Origin: Enterobacter sp. RHBSTW-00175 | GTDB lineage: Bacteria; Pseudomonadota; Gammaproteobacteria; Enterobacterales; Enterobacteriaceae | Reading direction: 5' to 3' | Length of the DNA: 64,000 nt | Assembly (NCBI RefSeq): GCF_013927005.1 | Contig: NZ_CP055930.1 | Location: 62,001 to 126,000, forward strand | Shown: positions 26,253 to 35,796 of the stretch, piece by piece | How the letters are laid out: each line of letters starts with the position of its first letter | How positions within the stretch are numbered: position 1 is the first letter of the stretch | Notes under the pieces: generated by a model | Seen by the model: only the letters and a program-made list of their open reading frames with translations | Databases searched by the model: none | What the model was told of the DNA's origin: nothing | Translations under genes and position numbers: made by a program

Positions 26253-29200
26253 AGAATTAAGCACCTTCCTGACGGCCGCTACAGTTGACGGTATTCTCGG
26301 GCGCCTCCTCTATCGCGGTGCAGCTTGGTCGTTGATGCGCGAGGATGGCGTATTGCCGCAAAACGCTCCGCCGCTTGGCGCAACCATCGAAACAGATCTT
26401 GCCGAGCACGGTTTTGCCCTGCTTCGAGGCGCAATGGCACTGCGGGCTCAGGCTGGTGCTTCGGAACTCACTGGCAAGGCCTTTGAGCGCGCAGCCAACG
26501 CCTTCGAAGCCCTGGTGCGCAATGGTAATCCAGAGTCGCCTGATCGCGGATTCCGCCGCACCATTGCTGCTGCAGCCTACCATCTAGCCGGCTTCTCGGC
26601 CGTCGCCTTTTCAATCTTCAACGAGACAGAGGAAGACCTTAACGTCTCACCCGGCGAAATAGCGATCCGACACCTGATACTGCGCGATCTCGACCAACTT
26701 CGCGGCTTCGTTCGCGACTGGTTGGATGATGGGGCTCACGGCGATGAGCAGCTCGCGGCGGCACTGCAGGGCGGAGACGCTGACGTCGACGAAGTGCTGT
26801 CGACAATTCTCAATACGACGATCTGCCGTGCCCTGGCATTTTTCGACTTCGCGCTTGAGACGGGCGAGGTCGAGCCGATCGAAGCCGCACGAGGGCTCCT
26901 TACCACCACTGTCGGGCTTGCCAACAACGCTGAGAACGTCCCGCTGTGGTGGATCTCGAACCTCTGCCGTCACCTGATCGACGACTTGTGGCAACACTCG
27001 CTACACCAGAATTTGCCGACTGAGCCACCCGAGGGTGCGGAGGAAAAATATCCCGACCTGCGGCGGTTGTTTATATCTTCACTTTACGCCCGCAAGACCT
27101 CAGAGGTGGAGCTATGGCCATCGCAGCGCGAAGCCGCCCAGCGCTCCACAGACGTCACGGACGATCTGGTCGTCGCCCTGCCGACCAGCGCGGGCAAAAC
27201 ACGAGTGGCAGAGATTGCCGCGTTAATGACCCTATCCTCCGCACGCCGGGTGCTAATCGTCACACCGCTGCGCGCTCTTTCGGCCCAGACCGAACGATCT
27301 TTCAGGAAGACCTTCGCGCCACTAGGATTTGGTGTCTCTTCTCTCTACGGCGCCAGCGGCCTTTCGGTCGGTGATGAAGACGCCCTCCGCACACGGGAGA
27401 TCATCATTGCGACGCCCGAAAAACTCGACTTCGCTCTGAGAAGCGACCAGACGCTGATTGACGATGTCGGCCTGATCGTCCTCGACGAAGGCCACATGAT
27501 CGGTCCTAGTGAGCGCGAAATCCGCTATGAGACGCTCGTGCAGCGCCTACTTCGGCGCACGGATGCGGCAGAGCGCCGAATAGTTTGCCTTTCCGCGATC
27601 CTGCCAAGCGGCGACGAACTCGACGACCTTACCGCATGGATTCGTTCCGACGAACCCGGGGAGCCTGTGCGTTCCGACTGGCGCCCAACGCGCCAGAGAT
27701 TCGGCGTGCTTACTTGGCGAGGTAAGGACGCGTTGCTACGGCTCGATCTAGACGACGATGGCCCCTTCCTTGACAAATTCGTCGCGGAAAAACCAGCGAT
27801 CGGGAAGGAGAAGAAGCCCTATCCACGCAAGAACTCGCACCTCGCTCTGTTCGCGGCATGGGAGTTCGCGAGCCAGGGCAAGCGCACCTTGATCTTCTCT
27901 ACCCAAGCAAACTGGGTTGAGAGCTACGGCAAACAAGTCGTGGACCTCTGCAAGCGCGGCTATCTGGACTCGTTGCTGGAAGACGAGGCTCCAATCGCCC
28001 GCGCCCTGGAAGTCGGAAAGGAATGGTTGGGCGAGAATCACCCGGCCGTGGCCAGCCTGAAGGTGGGCGTTGCCATTCATCACGGCCGACTGCCGAGCCC
28101 GTTCCTACGCGAACTGGAACTGCTCCTATCCGAAGGAGCGCTAAAGGTCATTGTCGCTTCGCCGACGCTCGCGCAGGGCCTCAATCTCAACGCTGCCGTG
28201 CTGCTTGTGCCCGCGCTCTATCGCGCCTCCGAGAAGATCAAAGGCGAGGAGTTCGCGAACGTGGCCGGCCGCGCCGGACGTGCATTCGTCGATGTCGAGG
28301 GGCTGATCGTCCATGTCATGTTCGACAAAATCAAATGGCGAAAGAAAGAATGGAGGGAACTGGTCGCCTCTGCCAAGGCTAGGACGCTTAAAAGCGGCCT
28401 TATCCAGATCGTTGCCGAAATCATTGAGCGTCTATCGCGCGAGGGCGTCTTGGATAGAGATGACGCCTGGGAATATCTCGCCAACGCCCGCGAGGCTTGG
28501 AGGTCACTTGACGAAGAAGCAGGGGTGGCAGAACGACTGGCCGCCGCCGTGGAATACGACGCTACCACCGACGATGAAGACGAGACGGACGACGAGGAGG
28601 AAACCATCGACGAGGAGCCCCTGTCTCAGCTCGTCGAACGCCTCGATGCCACCGTATTCGGTCTGATCGAAGCCCTAGATGCTGATCGCGCCGATCTACC
28701 TAAGCTTCTAGACGAGGCGCTCAGGGGGTCACTCTGGGCTCGCCAAATTGCTCGGGAGGACGAGGATGTCGCTTCCCTGCACCGGAAGGTATTCGAAGCA
28801 CGCGCTGGTCTCATCTGGAAAGCCACCACCACCCCAACGCGACGCGGGCATTTCGCGATGGGAGTCGGGCTCGAAGCTGGCCTCCTCATCGACGCTATGG
28901 AGGACGAGCTGGCCGAACTCATCGACAGGGCAGACAGTGCAGCGTTGAGCGGCGACATCCACGAACTCGCCGATGCTCTCGGCGGACTCGGCGAACGCCT
29001 GCTGTTCATGCGGCCTTTCATCCCTGACAAGGCGAACGCGCTGCCGCCGAACTGGAAAGCTATCCTACGTAGTTGGGTGTCCGGGGAAGAAGTCTCCAAG
29101 ATCGGACCGCAGAACATGCGGGCGGTCGAAGATGCCTTCACCTATCGGCTAGTCTGGGCGCTAGAAGCCGTCCGCACCCGGCGCATGTCCTTCGGCTGGT

Positions 29201-29739
29201 CGCCGGATACGGTGGCGGGCGGTGCTGCGGCTGCGGTCGAAACCGGTGTCCCCCAGTTCATGATGGCGATGCTGATCCGCGCAGGCCTGCCGTCACGGCG
29301 CGCGGCAATGGCGGCCATCGAAGATGCTGAGCCACTCTTCGTCACGCCCGCAGAAATGCGGGCCTGGCTTGAATCCGACGAGATTACGGCCAAAACCGAC
29401 GCAGGCGACTGGCCAACACCCGACACCTCCGCGTTATGGGCACGCTTCCGAACCGAAGCTCTCAGCGGAGGCATCCAGAAATGGTCAGTCGAACGCTACA
29501 AGCGCCTACTCGATACCGAGTCCTCCCCGCCCGCTGGCCTCTATCGAATCCTCACCGACGAAGGGGACGCGCGGACTTGGCTGGCAACCCCCGACTACCA
29601 GCGGATCGCCGTCTTCAGGAAGCCAGCGGTTGATCCCAAGCCCAGCCTATTCTCGGGACGGTTACCGGGCAAAACCCGGCTCGTGGATGCTCTACGCGTC
29701 GGCCGCGGAAAGTTGCGTTGGCCAGCTGCCGACGCCTAA
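26239..29739 (+). CDS. hamB: HamB, Hachiman superfamily 2 helicase
   Basis: A 1,166-aa helicase starting at TTG and overlapping hamA. Motif I PTSAGKT is at 315-321, motif II DEGH at 416-419, a YGASGL segment between them, and motif VI VAGRAGR at 675-681. The N-terminal 270 residues and the C-terminal 450 are helical. An acidic linker (DATTDDEDETDDEEET, about 774-789) separates the helicase core from the tail. HamB is thought to translocate on DNA and control HamA. All catalytic motifs are intact, so the system should work. Confidence 0.92.
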   Translation: METTEELSTFLTAATVDGILGRLLYRGAAWSLMREDGVLPQNAPPLGATIETDLAEHGFALLRGAMALRAQAGASELTGKAFERAANAFEALVRNGNPESPDRGFRRTIAAAAYHLAGFSAVAFSIFNETEEDLNVSPGEIAIRHLILRDLDQLRGFVRDWLDDGAHGDEQLAAALQGGDADVDEVLSTILNTTICRALAFFDFALETGEVEPIEAARGLLTTTVGLANNAENVPLWWISNLCRHLIDDLWQHSLHQNLPTEPPEGAEEKYPDLRRLFISSLYARKTSEVELWPSQREAAQRSTDVTDDLVVALPTSAGKTRVAEIAALMTLSSARRVLIVTPLRALSAQTERSFRKTFAPLGFGVSSLYGASGLSVGDEDALRTREIIIATPEKLDFALRSDQTLIDDVGLIVLDEGHMIGPSEREIRYETLVQRLLRRTDAAERRIVCLSAILPSGDELDDLTAWIRSDEPGEPVRSDWRPTRQRFGVLTWRGKDALLRLDLDDDGPFLDKFVAEKPAIGKEKKPYPRKNSHLALFAAWEFASQGKRTLIFSTQANWVESYGKQVVDLCKRGYLDSLLEDEAPIARALEVGKEWLGENHPAVASLKVGVAIHHGRLPSPFLRELELLLSEGALKVIVASPTLAQGLNLNAAVLLVPALYRASEKIKGEEFANVAGRAGRAFVDVEGLIVHVMFDKIKWRKKEWRELVASAKARTLKSGLIQIVAEIIERLSREGVLDRDDAWEYLANAREAWRSLDEEAGVAERLAAAVEYDATTDDEDETDDEEETIDEEPLSQLVERLDATVFGLIEALDADRADLPKLLDEALRGSLWARQIAREDEDVASLHRKVFEARAGLIWKATTTPTRRGHFAMGVGLEAGLLIDAMEDELAELIDRADSAALSGDIHELADALGGLGERLLFMRPFIPDKANALPPNWKAILRSWVSGEEVSKIGPQNMRAVEDAFTYRLVWALEAVRTRRMSFGWSPDTVAGGAAAAVETGVPQFMMAMLIRAGLPSRRAAMAAIEDAEPLFVTPAEMRAWLESDEITAKTDAGDWPTPDTSALWARFRTEALSGGIQKWSVERYKRLLDTESSPPAGLYRILTDEGDARTWLATPDYQRIAVFRKPAVDPKPSLFSGRLPGKTRLVDALRVGRGKLRWPAADA

Positions 29740-29754
29740 AAGGGAACGGCCAAG

Positions 29755-30063
29755 ATGCGGTATGCCTGGATCGACGACCAGAAGCGCGCACCTGTCGCGA
29801 ATGGAGAGCGAACAACCTGCCGCGACTGTGGCGACGTACTAGCCGAAACGATGATCTACGAAATGGAACGCCGCGGCGAGTTTCGGCGTCGCTTCAATCT
29901 AACGCCACGCTACGTAGTGTGGGCCTTAGCCGAAGTAGAAGCGTGGCTCGAGGAACGCAAACAATCCTCGCGCTCCGGCAGCAGATTAACAGGGCCAGAC
30001 GTCACACTACGCAGGACTCGCCCCGTCAATGGGCTCATTGCAGTATCAGATAACGGCCCCTAA
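29755..30063 (+). CDS. Chimeric small protein with AlpA-like C-terminus, after hamB
   Basis: A 102-aa protein. The N-terminus (MRYAWIDDQKRAPVANGERT, then CRDCGDVL) resembles the zinc-ribbon-like start of competence CoiA-like or DUF7828-like proteins. From about residue 37 it changes into the second half of an AlpA protein (MIYEMERRGEFRRRFNLTPR, then EVEAWLEERK). It looks like two fragments joined by recombination, but a translated product is possible: it starts 13 bases after hamB with an AAGGGAACGGCC site. High GC continues here. Confidence 0.5.
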   Translation: MRYAWIDDQKRAPVANGERTTCRDCGDVLAETMIYEMERRGEFRRRFNLTPRYVVWALAEVEAWLEERKQSSRSGSRLTGPDVTLRRTRPVNGLIAVSDNGP

Positions 30064-30470
30064 CTTCTGTTGCTGGGCCCAGACGTTTCGAACCGACGGC
30101 GATACTCTTCCGCCCCAAGAGCCATCACCTCAACGTCATGCTCGTTCACGTCGATAGCGTTCTTTACACTAAGCTCCCGCTTGAGGATAGCAAGCTCTGG
30201 AATAAGCTTCGGCTCAACCCCTCCATTAAATATCGCGGGAAGAAGCAAATACGCGCATGACTGCCTGTAAATATCAAGAAAGCGGCTCATGTTGACATCA
30301 GTTTCTGCATACATGGTTTGCATACGTGATGCCATCATGAAGATCTTGCCTGACGTTTCGCCCTCATCATTAGAAAGCCTGGAAGTGATAAGAACACGGT
30401 AATGCGCCGGATGTTTAACGGAGATTCCCCGCAGAATCGCCATGTAAATTTCGTCCTGCTTATCGACCAT
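30060..30470 (-). CDS. Hypothetical protein at the end of the Hachiman block
   Basis: A 136-aa ORF on the opposite strand, ending 4 bases into the gene before it. No known domain is visible. Middle part: SRFLDIYRQSCAYLLLPAIF, then ELAILKRELSVKN. It begins ATG after TCTAGGA. Base composition is lower in GC than hamB. It may be a truncated gene, since the surrounding 30.5-32.2 kb is full of fragments. Confidence 0.4.
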   Translation of the reverse strand: MVDKQDEIYMAILRGISVKHPAHYRVLITSRLSNDEGETSGKIFMMASRMQTMYAETDVNMSRFLDIYRQSCAYLLLPAIFNGGVEPKLIPELAILKRELSVKNAIDVNEHDVEVMALGAEEYRRRFETSGPSNRS

Positions 30471-30702
30471 TCCTAGACGTTCACGCCAACGTGCAAAGAT
30501 CTTCCTGGCGGCACATCCTCGTGCTTAAACATGAGCGCAACCGCTGGTGGATACGAGGGTCCCTAATGAGTAAAAGCAGTTCCGGTCCAACCTGCTTGAT
30601 TCCAAAGATGAACATCTATAACAGAGCGAACACCAAGATCACGATGGTCCCTTGCTGGGAACGGGGCACCTCGTTTTCCTATCGCCCGGAAGATCAGATG
30701 TT

Positions 30703-31005
30703 ATGCCCGTTACACATGGTCCGGATACCTTCAACGTTGTTACAGATGAACCGCGACTTACCGTGCATCTGGATCTGGACGTCCTCAATCCGGACGTCTT
30801 CCGCTCGCTGCTGTTCCCGGAGCCCGAACCTGAATTTGACTGGCAGGCGGTCTACCCGGTAGGGAAATTAAATCTCTCCCAGACACTCAGAATAATTAGT
30901 GATGTCTCAGCAGAAACAAGAATTTTGATTATTGGTATTACCGAACATCTGCCGTGGGATGCCTGGAACCTTAAGGCGTTACTCAACAAACTGCCCTCTG
31001 CTTGA
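30703..31005 (+). pseudogene. Arginase-family C-terminal fragment
   Basis: The frame reads MPVTHGPDTF, then RLTVHLDLDVLNPDVF and later LNLSQTLRIISDVSAE. HLDLDVLNPD is equivalent to the second metal-binding motif (S-x-D-x-D-x-x-DP) of arginase/agmatinase/formimidoylglutamase proteins. About 100 residues are present where the family has about 300; the first motif (GGDHS) and the Asp-x-His-x-Asp are missing. It is therefore a remnant. Confidence 0.5.
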
Positions 31006-32240
31006 TGAATAAGTGTTTTTTGTAAATATCTGCCCGCGGGGCCGCTGACGTTCATGCGGATTGTTATATCGTCAGATCAAGGTATCCCTGAAGATGTGGC
31101 CACCTGTCGCGTATTTTTTTCGGAAAAAGACGTACTCCTGATTAGAACGGTTAGATTTACCTGATGCATCACGACTGAATGTATCAGTAATAATAACAGG
31201 CTATATGGAAAGGGCTCCTGGTGCCTCGACACCCAAGAAAATACATAAAGTGTAATGCTTTTTGTAAAATTCCTTATAACACTCCCTGTTAAACATTACA
31301 TTTTTGTCAGCGACTAGTGAGAAGATGGAACAGTCAAAAAACCAAGTTTGCACGGGGCAATTCTGTTTTCGTTAGATTGCCCGTTGCCTCTTAGTCTCGG
31401 CCAGTAAGCTCTGGGCTAACCCTGCAGCAAAACGCTGACGACCAACAAGCTCATCTTCGTCTTCGTCGTTTTCGCCGTGGAAGCGTGCATAAGCAACAGC
31501 TCCCACCTTCCCATAGCCTTCACCATGCTCGTCGTCCCCAAAACGTCTGCCGAGCGCCGCTAGCCCGTCCTTCAAGGCTTCTGGGTGCAGCTCTGAACGA
31601 ATAGAGCTGCGACTTCCTCTATCGAGCCTGAGTATCTGATCACGTGGATTAGGTCAGCGGCATCCTTCCACTCTAGGCGTTGATCCAGAACCAGTGCGTT
31701 TCAAAATTACAAATGCTGGCACGTCCGTAAATCTCGCTATATTTGCTGATAGATCTTGTCGCCTGTCCTATAGCTGACAACGTGGAGCCTAGATGAAAAT
31801 GTGGAGTGTCAGACTTTTCATCTGCTAATTAATGATATAATGCGCCATCAAATTGAGAGATATTCATGAAAAATCAGGTTGATATCAAACTCCAAAGATT
31901 GATAAGGGCGCGGTATGACGCCGTGTTCGAAAATTGGAGTGAATGGAAATGGTTAGAAATCGGGCCTGGCGGCGCCACCATATATCTCGGTTAAAATCCA
32001 AAAGAAAAACTATCGAACTGCGGTGGCTAAAACACCGAAAGTTGTAGGGGAAATTTACCAAGCACCTTGTTCATGTTCTTGTTATATTTGTGGTAATCAA
32101 CGAATCAAACATGCAAGAACGCCGAGCAAAGTCTTGGCACACTGATTAATTTAGATTAAGTATTTAAGAAAATTGTCAGGCTAGTTTTGACACCAATGTA
32201 TCTCCAAGCTGGAGAGAATGGTACCTAGGTCACTTTAGTA
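31006..32240. other. Gene graveyard between Hachiman and the reverse transcriptase locus
   Basis: About 1.2 kb without an intact gene. On the minus strand 31372-31650 encodes a C-terminal fragment (LAALGRRFGDDEHGEG, then RQRFAAGLAQSLLAETKR) of no known family. On the plus strand 31866-31994 encodes MKNQVDIKLQRLIRARYDAV and so on. A second frame from about 31998 to 32146 ends GEIYQAPCSCSCYICGNQRI, recalling a widespread small Cys-rich protein family (CSCxxCGNPR). The two together look like one small gene broken by frameshifts. The remainder shows nothing. Confidence 0.5.
31866..32146 (+). pseudogene. Frameshifted small Cys-rich protein gene
   Basis: An ATG with a GAGAGATATTC site opens 42 codons (LIRARYDAVFENWSEWKW) and stops at about 31994. 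Directly after it another frame continues KNYRTAVAKTPKVVGEIYQA, then PCSCSCYICGNQR. Proteins with this two-part order (charged helix, then CSCxxCGN) of about 80-100 aa occur in many bacteria with unknown function. The gene is interrupted at least once here. Confidence 0.4.
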
Positions 32241-32411
32241 TCGACAACCCCCTACAACATAGGCCAAAAGCTGTGTAGTAGGGGGCTATCTCAACGGAAA
32301 GACTCAGACGAATCTCGCCAAGCATAATTCCCATGCATAGGGCAATCATACCTGTTAGCGCTGGTGTGTGCGGCTGCCAACAGCCATTAAGGGTGCCTGA
32401 TGCGCTCCCTC
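32225..32411 (-). ncRNA. Candidate DRT3 template ncRNA, 3' of the second RT gene
   Basis: Directly after the stop codon of the second RT gene, on the same strand, lies a structured gene-free segment. It holds a hairpin GGCTG, 4 bases, CAGCC (32372-32385), immediately followed by CACACACC (minus strand of 32363-32370). Further on is a hairpin with 8-bp arms CCCCCTAC and GTAGGGGG (32248-32255 and 32278-32285). I recall that the DRT3 ncRNA is reported to carry an ACACAC template from which Drt3a makes poly(GT); the sequence here fits. The ends of the RNA are not known. Confidence 0.55.
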
Positions 32412-34454
32412 TCAGTATACAGCGTTGCTAAGTTTCGCGTCCAGTTCCTTTGCAAAATCAAAGTCATTCCATTTTGTAAACCAATATTCATTTAATGAGA
32501 TAATTCTTTTCACACAAGATTTATCAATACCATAACGAGAAAGCAAAGATTTTTTAAAAGAAACAGGTATGTAAGGACAAGCTATTAGATCCAACGTTAA
32601 GTGAACCATTTCAGACTCATTTAGAAGAGTATCAATTTTCATGCTATAAATGTTTTCAATATGAAGCAAAAGATGTTTCCTGACTCCATCATATCTTTTT
32701 TTGTCACTCATATAAAACAATAAAGAAGTAATAGAAAAGTAATTTAAGTTATCATCAAATGTGTAGGCATCTCCATCAAAGCCAATATTAAAATATTTTA
32801 TTAAGCTTTTCTCGCCTAGCCAATAATATTTACCAAGCTGCCTGATTAACACCAGCAAATACAAAGTTTCAATAGGTGTTGTTTTATCAACAGAATATTT
32901 GTCTAAAATAGAACACGAGTTATCGAATACGCATTTGAATACAATATGTTGATATTCCTCGCCTAACTTTTGATCTTTAACAAACATAATTACTTGCTGA
33001 ATTATCCTGCATAATTTTATGGTGCTATTCACTTTCGGGGCAACTGCATATATAAAATATGTGAAATTCACCACAGATACAATAGCATTAATTAGTTGGC
33101 GGTCACCAGTTTCCTCTTTTGATAGTTCTTTATAATCTTTAAAAAGTGTCTTGATTTTCCTTTCAATTATAGACAATGAATAGTTTAAGATATCCGAATA
33201 TGTTATGCCTGATACAGAAAGTATCGATTTAAAGTCGGTAGATAAACTATTTTGATGTATATAGACATTGCCTTTATTTGAATCTTCGTCTAAAGAATCA
33301 TTGTCAATGATGTTATAAGATATTCTTTCAGATATCAAATTCGCTATTTTTTTCTTGGAAATAGTTATGGGAGTTATTATTGGACGGGAAAATTTCTCTT
33401 CTTTATATTTATTCAAACTTAGCTTGTAAGTTTTTAAATTTGTCTGAGCACTTATTCTAATTTTATTGAACACATCATCATCATTATAAAAAATGAAATA
33501 GTCATCGACATAGCGATATATTTGGTAATCTCCCCCAAGAACTAAACCCTCTTTATTAAGATCATTAATTATATTGTTATCCACTGACTGCATTATTATC
33601 TCTGCAAAAATTCTGGATAATTCCGGTCCAATTATTATGCCATTTGTTTCGTTGTAGTTAGACCTCTGCATTAATTGATCAAATTTAAATGGGAATGTCG
33701 ATTTTGTCTTATTTAACTGTTGTTTTGCATAATTTTTTTGCAAAACAGCCCATGAAATTGAGTGGGTATATATTGAATCAAAACAGTTCGATACATCTAA
33801 TTTAGAGAGGAAATTAAAACGTTTTTCACACCAATGATGATCTTCAGATTCATAAAACTCAAAAATATTACGATATTTCTTATAAACAAAAAAAGATTTT
33901 AAATTTTCATAATCCTGACCTTCAACCTCAATACTTAAATCTTCTTTCTCAAAACTTTCAATAAGAGACTTGGAATCGATGTAAGTACAACCAGCGACCC
34001 TTTTTGCTGATCTGAGGCTGAGTGGGCTAACATTAGAATAGTATGTTATTAAATCTTTATAATTTCTATAAAAATCAACACCTAATAACTGCCCCTTAGG
34101 ATGCATTAGAGACAAATATCTGTATTCTTTATGTTTATGCGAAATTGGAAAAGTAAAGGCAATACTAGGCAGTTTAGCATGCTCGATATTTGTTTTAATA
34201 TAACTAATGCCATCAACAACTATTTCAACTGTTGCAGTGCCCTTTTCAAGCCCCAATAAAAGTAGTATTAAACTATTTAAACAGTCATCTCTCTTTAACC
34301 ATATAAAATTCAATCCATCATGTTTTATTTGATACTTAACAATAAAGTTATAAAAATGTCTATTTGAAAAAATAATAGGAACTTCATATGGTAAAAAATC
34401 GGAAAGAACTACTCGTTCTATAGGGAAATTTATAGATAATGCTTTTTTAGACAT
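32412..34454 (-). CDS. drt3b: Second defence reverse transcriptase, Drt3b-like (UG8)
   Basis: A 680-aa RT of the unknown-group (UG/Abi) lineage. Motif A is FLSKLDVSNCFDSIYTHS with Asp220, motif B NGIIIGPELSRIFAE (about 271-285), and motif C YRYVDDYFIFY with YVDD at about 315-318. The C-terminal 350 residues are helical. ATG 34454 overlaps the first RT gene by 8 bases (translational coupling); a longer frame from 34580 exists but would overlap by 134. Two RTs side by side, UG3 then UG8, define DRT type 3. GC is about 30 percent, far below the neighbours. Confidence 0.85.
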   Translation of the reverse strand: MSKKALSINFPIERVVLSDFLPYEVPIIFSNRHFYNFIVKYQIKHDGLNFIWLKRDDCLNSLILLLLGLEKGTATVEIVVDGISYIKTNIEHAKLPSIAFTFPISHKHKEYRYLSLMHPKGQLLGVDFYRNYKDLITYYSNVSPLSLRSAKRVAGCTYIDSKSLIESFEKEDLSIEVEGQDYENLKSFFVYKKYRNIFEFYESEDHHWCEKRFNFLSKLDVSNCFDSIYTHSISWAVLQKNYAKQQLNKTKSTFPFKFDQLMQRSNYNETNGIIIGPELSRIFAEIIMQSVDNNIINDLNKEGLVLGGDYQIYRYVDDYFIFYNDDDVFNKIRISAQTNLKTYKLSLNKYKEEKFSRPIITPITISKKKIANLISERISYNIIDNDSLDEDSNKGNVYIHQNSLSTDFKSILSVSGITYSDILNYSLSIIERKIKTLFKDYKELSKEETGDRQLINAIVSVVNFTYFIYAVAPKVNSTIKLCRIIQQVIMFVKDQKLGEEYQHIVFKCVFDNSCSILDKYSVDKTTPIETLYLLVLIRQLGKYYWLGEKSLIKYFNIGFDGDAYTFDDNLNYFSITSLLFYMSDKKRYDGVRKHLLLHIENIYSMKIDTLLNESEMVHLTLDLIACPYIPVSFKKSLLSRYGIDKSCVKRIISLNEYWFTKWNDFDFAKELDAKLSNAVY

Positions 34455-35796
34455 GTGACCATCCCTTAGATATCTCGCTAAATTCGATGAAACTAAATTT
34501 CCTGAAAACTTTATCTTCAAAACCTTTACTAAAAGAAAATCTACTAATTCTTTTTTTAAGTTTCTGATCTTGCAATCCATTTATTTTATTCGACAAATAA
34601 GCATCTAATCCACTTAAGTCAGATAAATCAGTTATGAATCGATTGCTAAAATATATGCCAACAAAAGCTTTTGACTTACTATTATAAAGCCGAGTATTTC
34701 CGGTAAGAAACTTCATTCTAAGCAAAATATTTTTTGCTGCTCTCTTCGGTGTTTTACTAACACTCTGATTATATTCATCAAATGTTTTATCAATTCGACC
34801 TCTAATTTTTTGAACTTTATTAGAACTCATTTTTATACTACAACCTCCAGCTGTTAGCTGAAATTTATATCCTAGATATTCAAAGTTTTTATTAGTTTGT
34901 GTAAATAAATCCAATTCTTTTGTTTTATTATTTAGGAACAATCCACGATCATTTATAATATTAGTGATTTTGGGGAGATAGTCATCTGTATTCCCCCCTT
35001 TATTTGGCGAGAAAACTACTATCAAGTCATCTACAAATCGTTCATAATAAGTAACATCTGGTAAGGTTCTTATTTTATCATCTACAACACTCATATACAG
35101 CTCAGATAAATACGAACTTATGCCTACACCACGAGGCACCCCTTTATCTAATCCAGTTAAAGCCTGATATTTTCTAATTAGCTGAGTAATCACCCGACGT
35201 GGAGGAACAGATAATTTAGGTGATGAATGTAACATATCTAATAAAGACTTATGATTTATAGATTCATAAAAACTTTCAACATCGGCCCTAATTATATACT
35301 TTGGACTCATTTCCTTAGCCAAAGCGCTTAGGCGACTGATAATCAGATCCCTATTATTTGATTTTATTGTATATAACGCGCTTAAAATACACTTTATTTG
35401 CCGAGACACAAATAATTCTTCAACTGAATTTCCAATTGAATATACACTTTTATTTTTCACTTGTTGTGGCAATAACGTCAAAGGTAACGTGTACCCTTTT
35501 ACACTGACATTACTTGCAATAATCTTCAACTTTTCATTTACTTCATTATTATATTGTTCTTTCCTTAGTTTAATATGCGCATTAATTATATTTTTCTTTT
35601 CTTCAAATTTAGCAGCGCTAATCTGACCACTTTTAAGTCTTCTTGAGTGCCAGTAAATAAAAGCTTTTAACCTTATCATTTTCTTCCTAATTTTATAAGC
35701 ATCAGGAAAGTGTTCAACTTCTATAGTACCTTTGTTTTTCCTATCTAGGTCGTATATTCTTCTAAAATTTTTTGCTGAAAAAGACTGATCAATCAT
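34447..35796 (-). CDS. drt3a: First defence reverse transcriptase, Drt3a-like (UG3)
   Basis: A 449-aa RT. Motif A is IIRADVESFYESINH (Asp172 by this start), motif B GVPRGVGISSYLSELYM, motif C YYERFVDDLIVVF (FVDD), motif D NNKTKELDLF and motif E NFEYLGYKF. The order and length fit the UG3 partner of DRT3. ATG 35796 follows AAGGAGATTGAAA; the TTG six bases upstream is less likely. In DRT3, this RT is the one reported to copy the ncRNA template. The pair protects against phage. Confidence 0.85.
   Translation of the reverse strand: MIDQSFSAKNFRRIYDLDRKNKGTIEVEHFPDAYKIRKKMIRLKAFIYWHSRRLKSGQISAAKFEEKKNIINAHIKLRKEQYNNEVNEKLKIIASNVSVKGYTLPLTLLPQQVKNKSVYSIGNSVEELFVSRQIKCILSALYTIKSNNRDLIISRLSALAKEMSPKYIIRADVESFYESINHKSLLDMLHSSPKLSVPPRRVITQLIRKYQALTGLDKGVPRGVGISSYLSELYMSVVDDKIRTLPDVTYYERFVDDLIVVFSPNKGGNTDDYLPKITNIINDRGLFLNNKTKELDLFTQTNKNFEYLGYKFQLTAGGCSIKMSSNKVQKIRGRIDKTFDEYNQSVSKTPKRAAKNILLRMKFLTGNTRLYNSKSKAFVGIYFSNRFITDLSDLSGLDAYLSNKINGLQDQKLKKRISRFSFSKGFEDKVFRKFSFIEFSEISKGWSHV

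Noticed and set aside
28626..29141. 171-aa reverse-strand ORF inside hamB, with several others nearby
   Set aside because: Low-complexity Ser/Arg-rich composition, caused by the high GC of hamB. No ribosome-binding site and no family.
31800..32411. Retron-type msr-msd instead of a DRT ncRNA
   Set aside because: The RTs lack the retron gene layout (single RT after msr-msd) and occur as an overlapping pair; no branching-G inverted repeats were seen.
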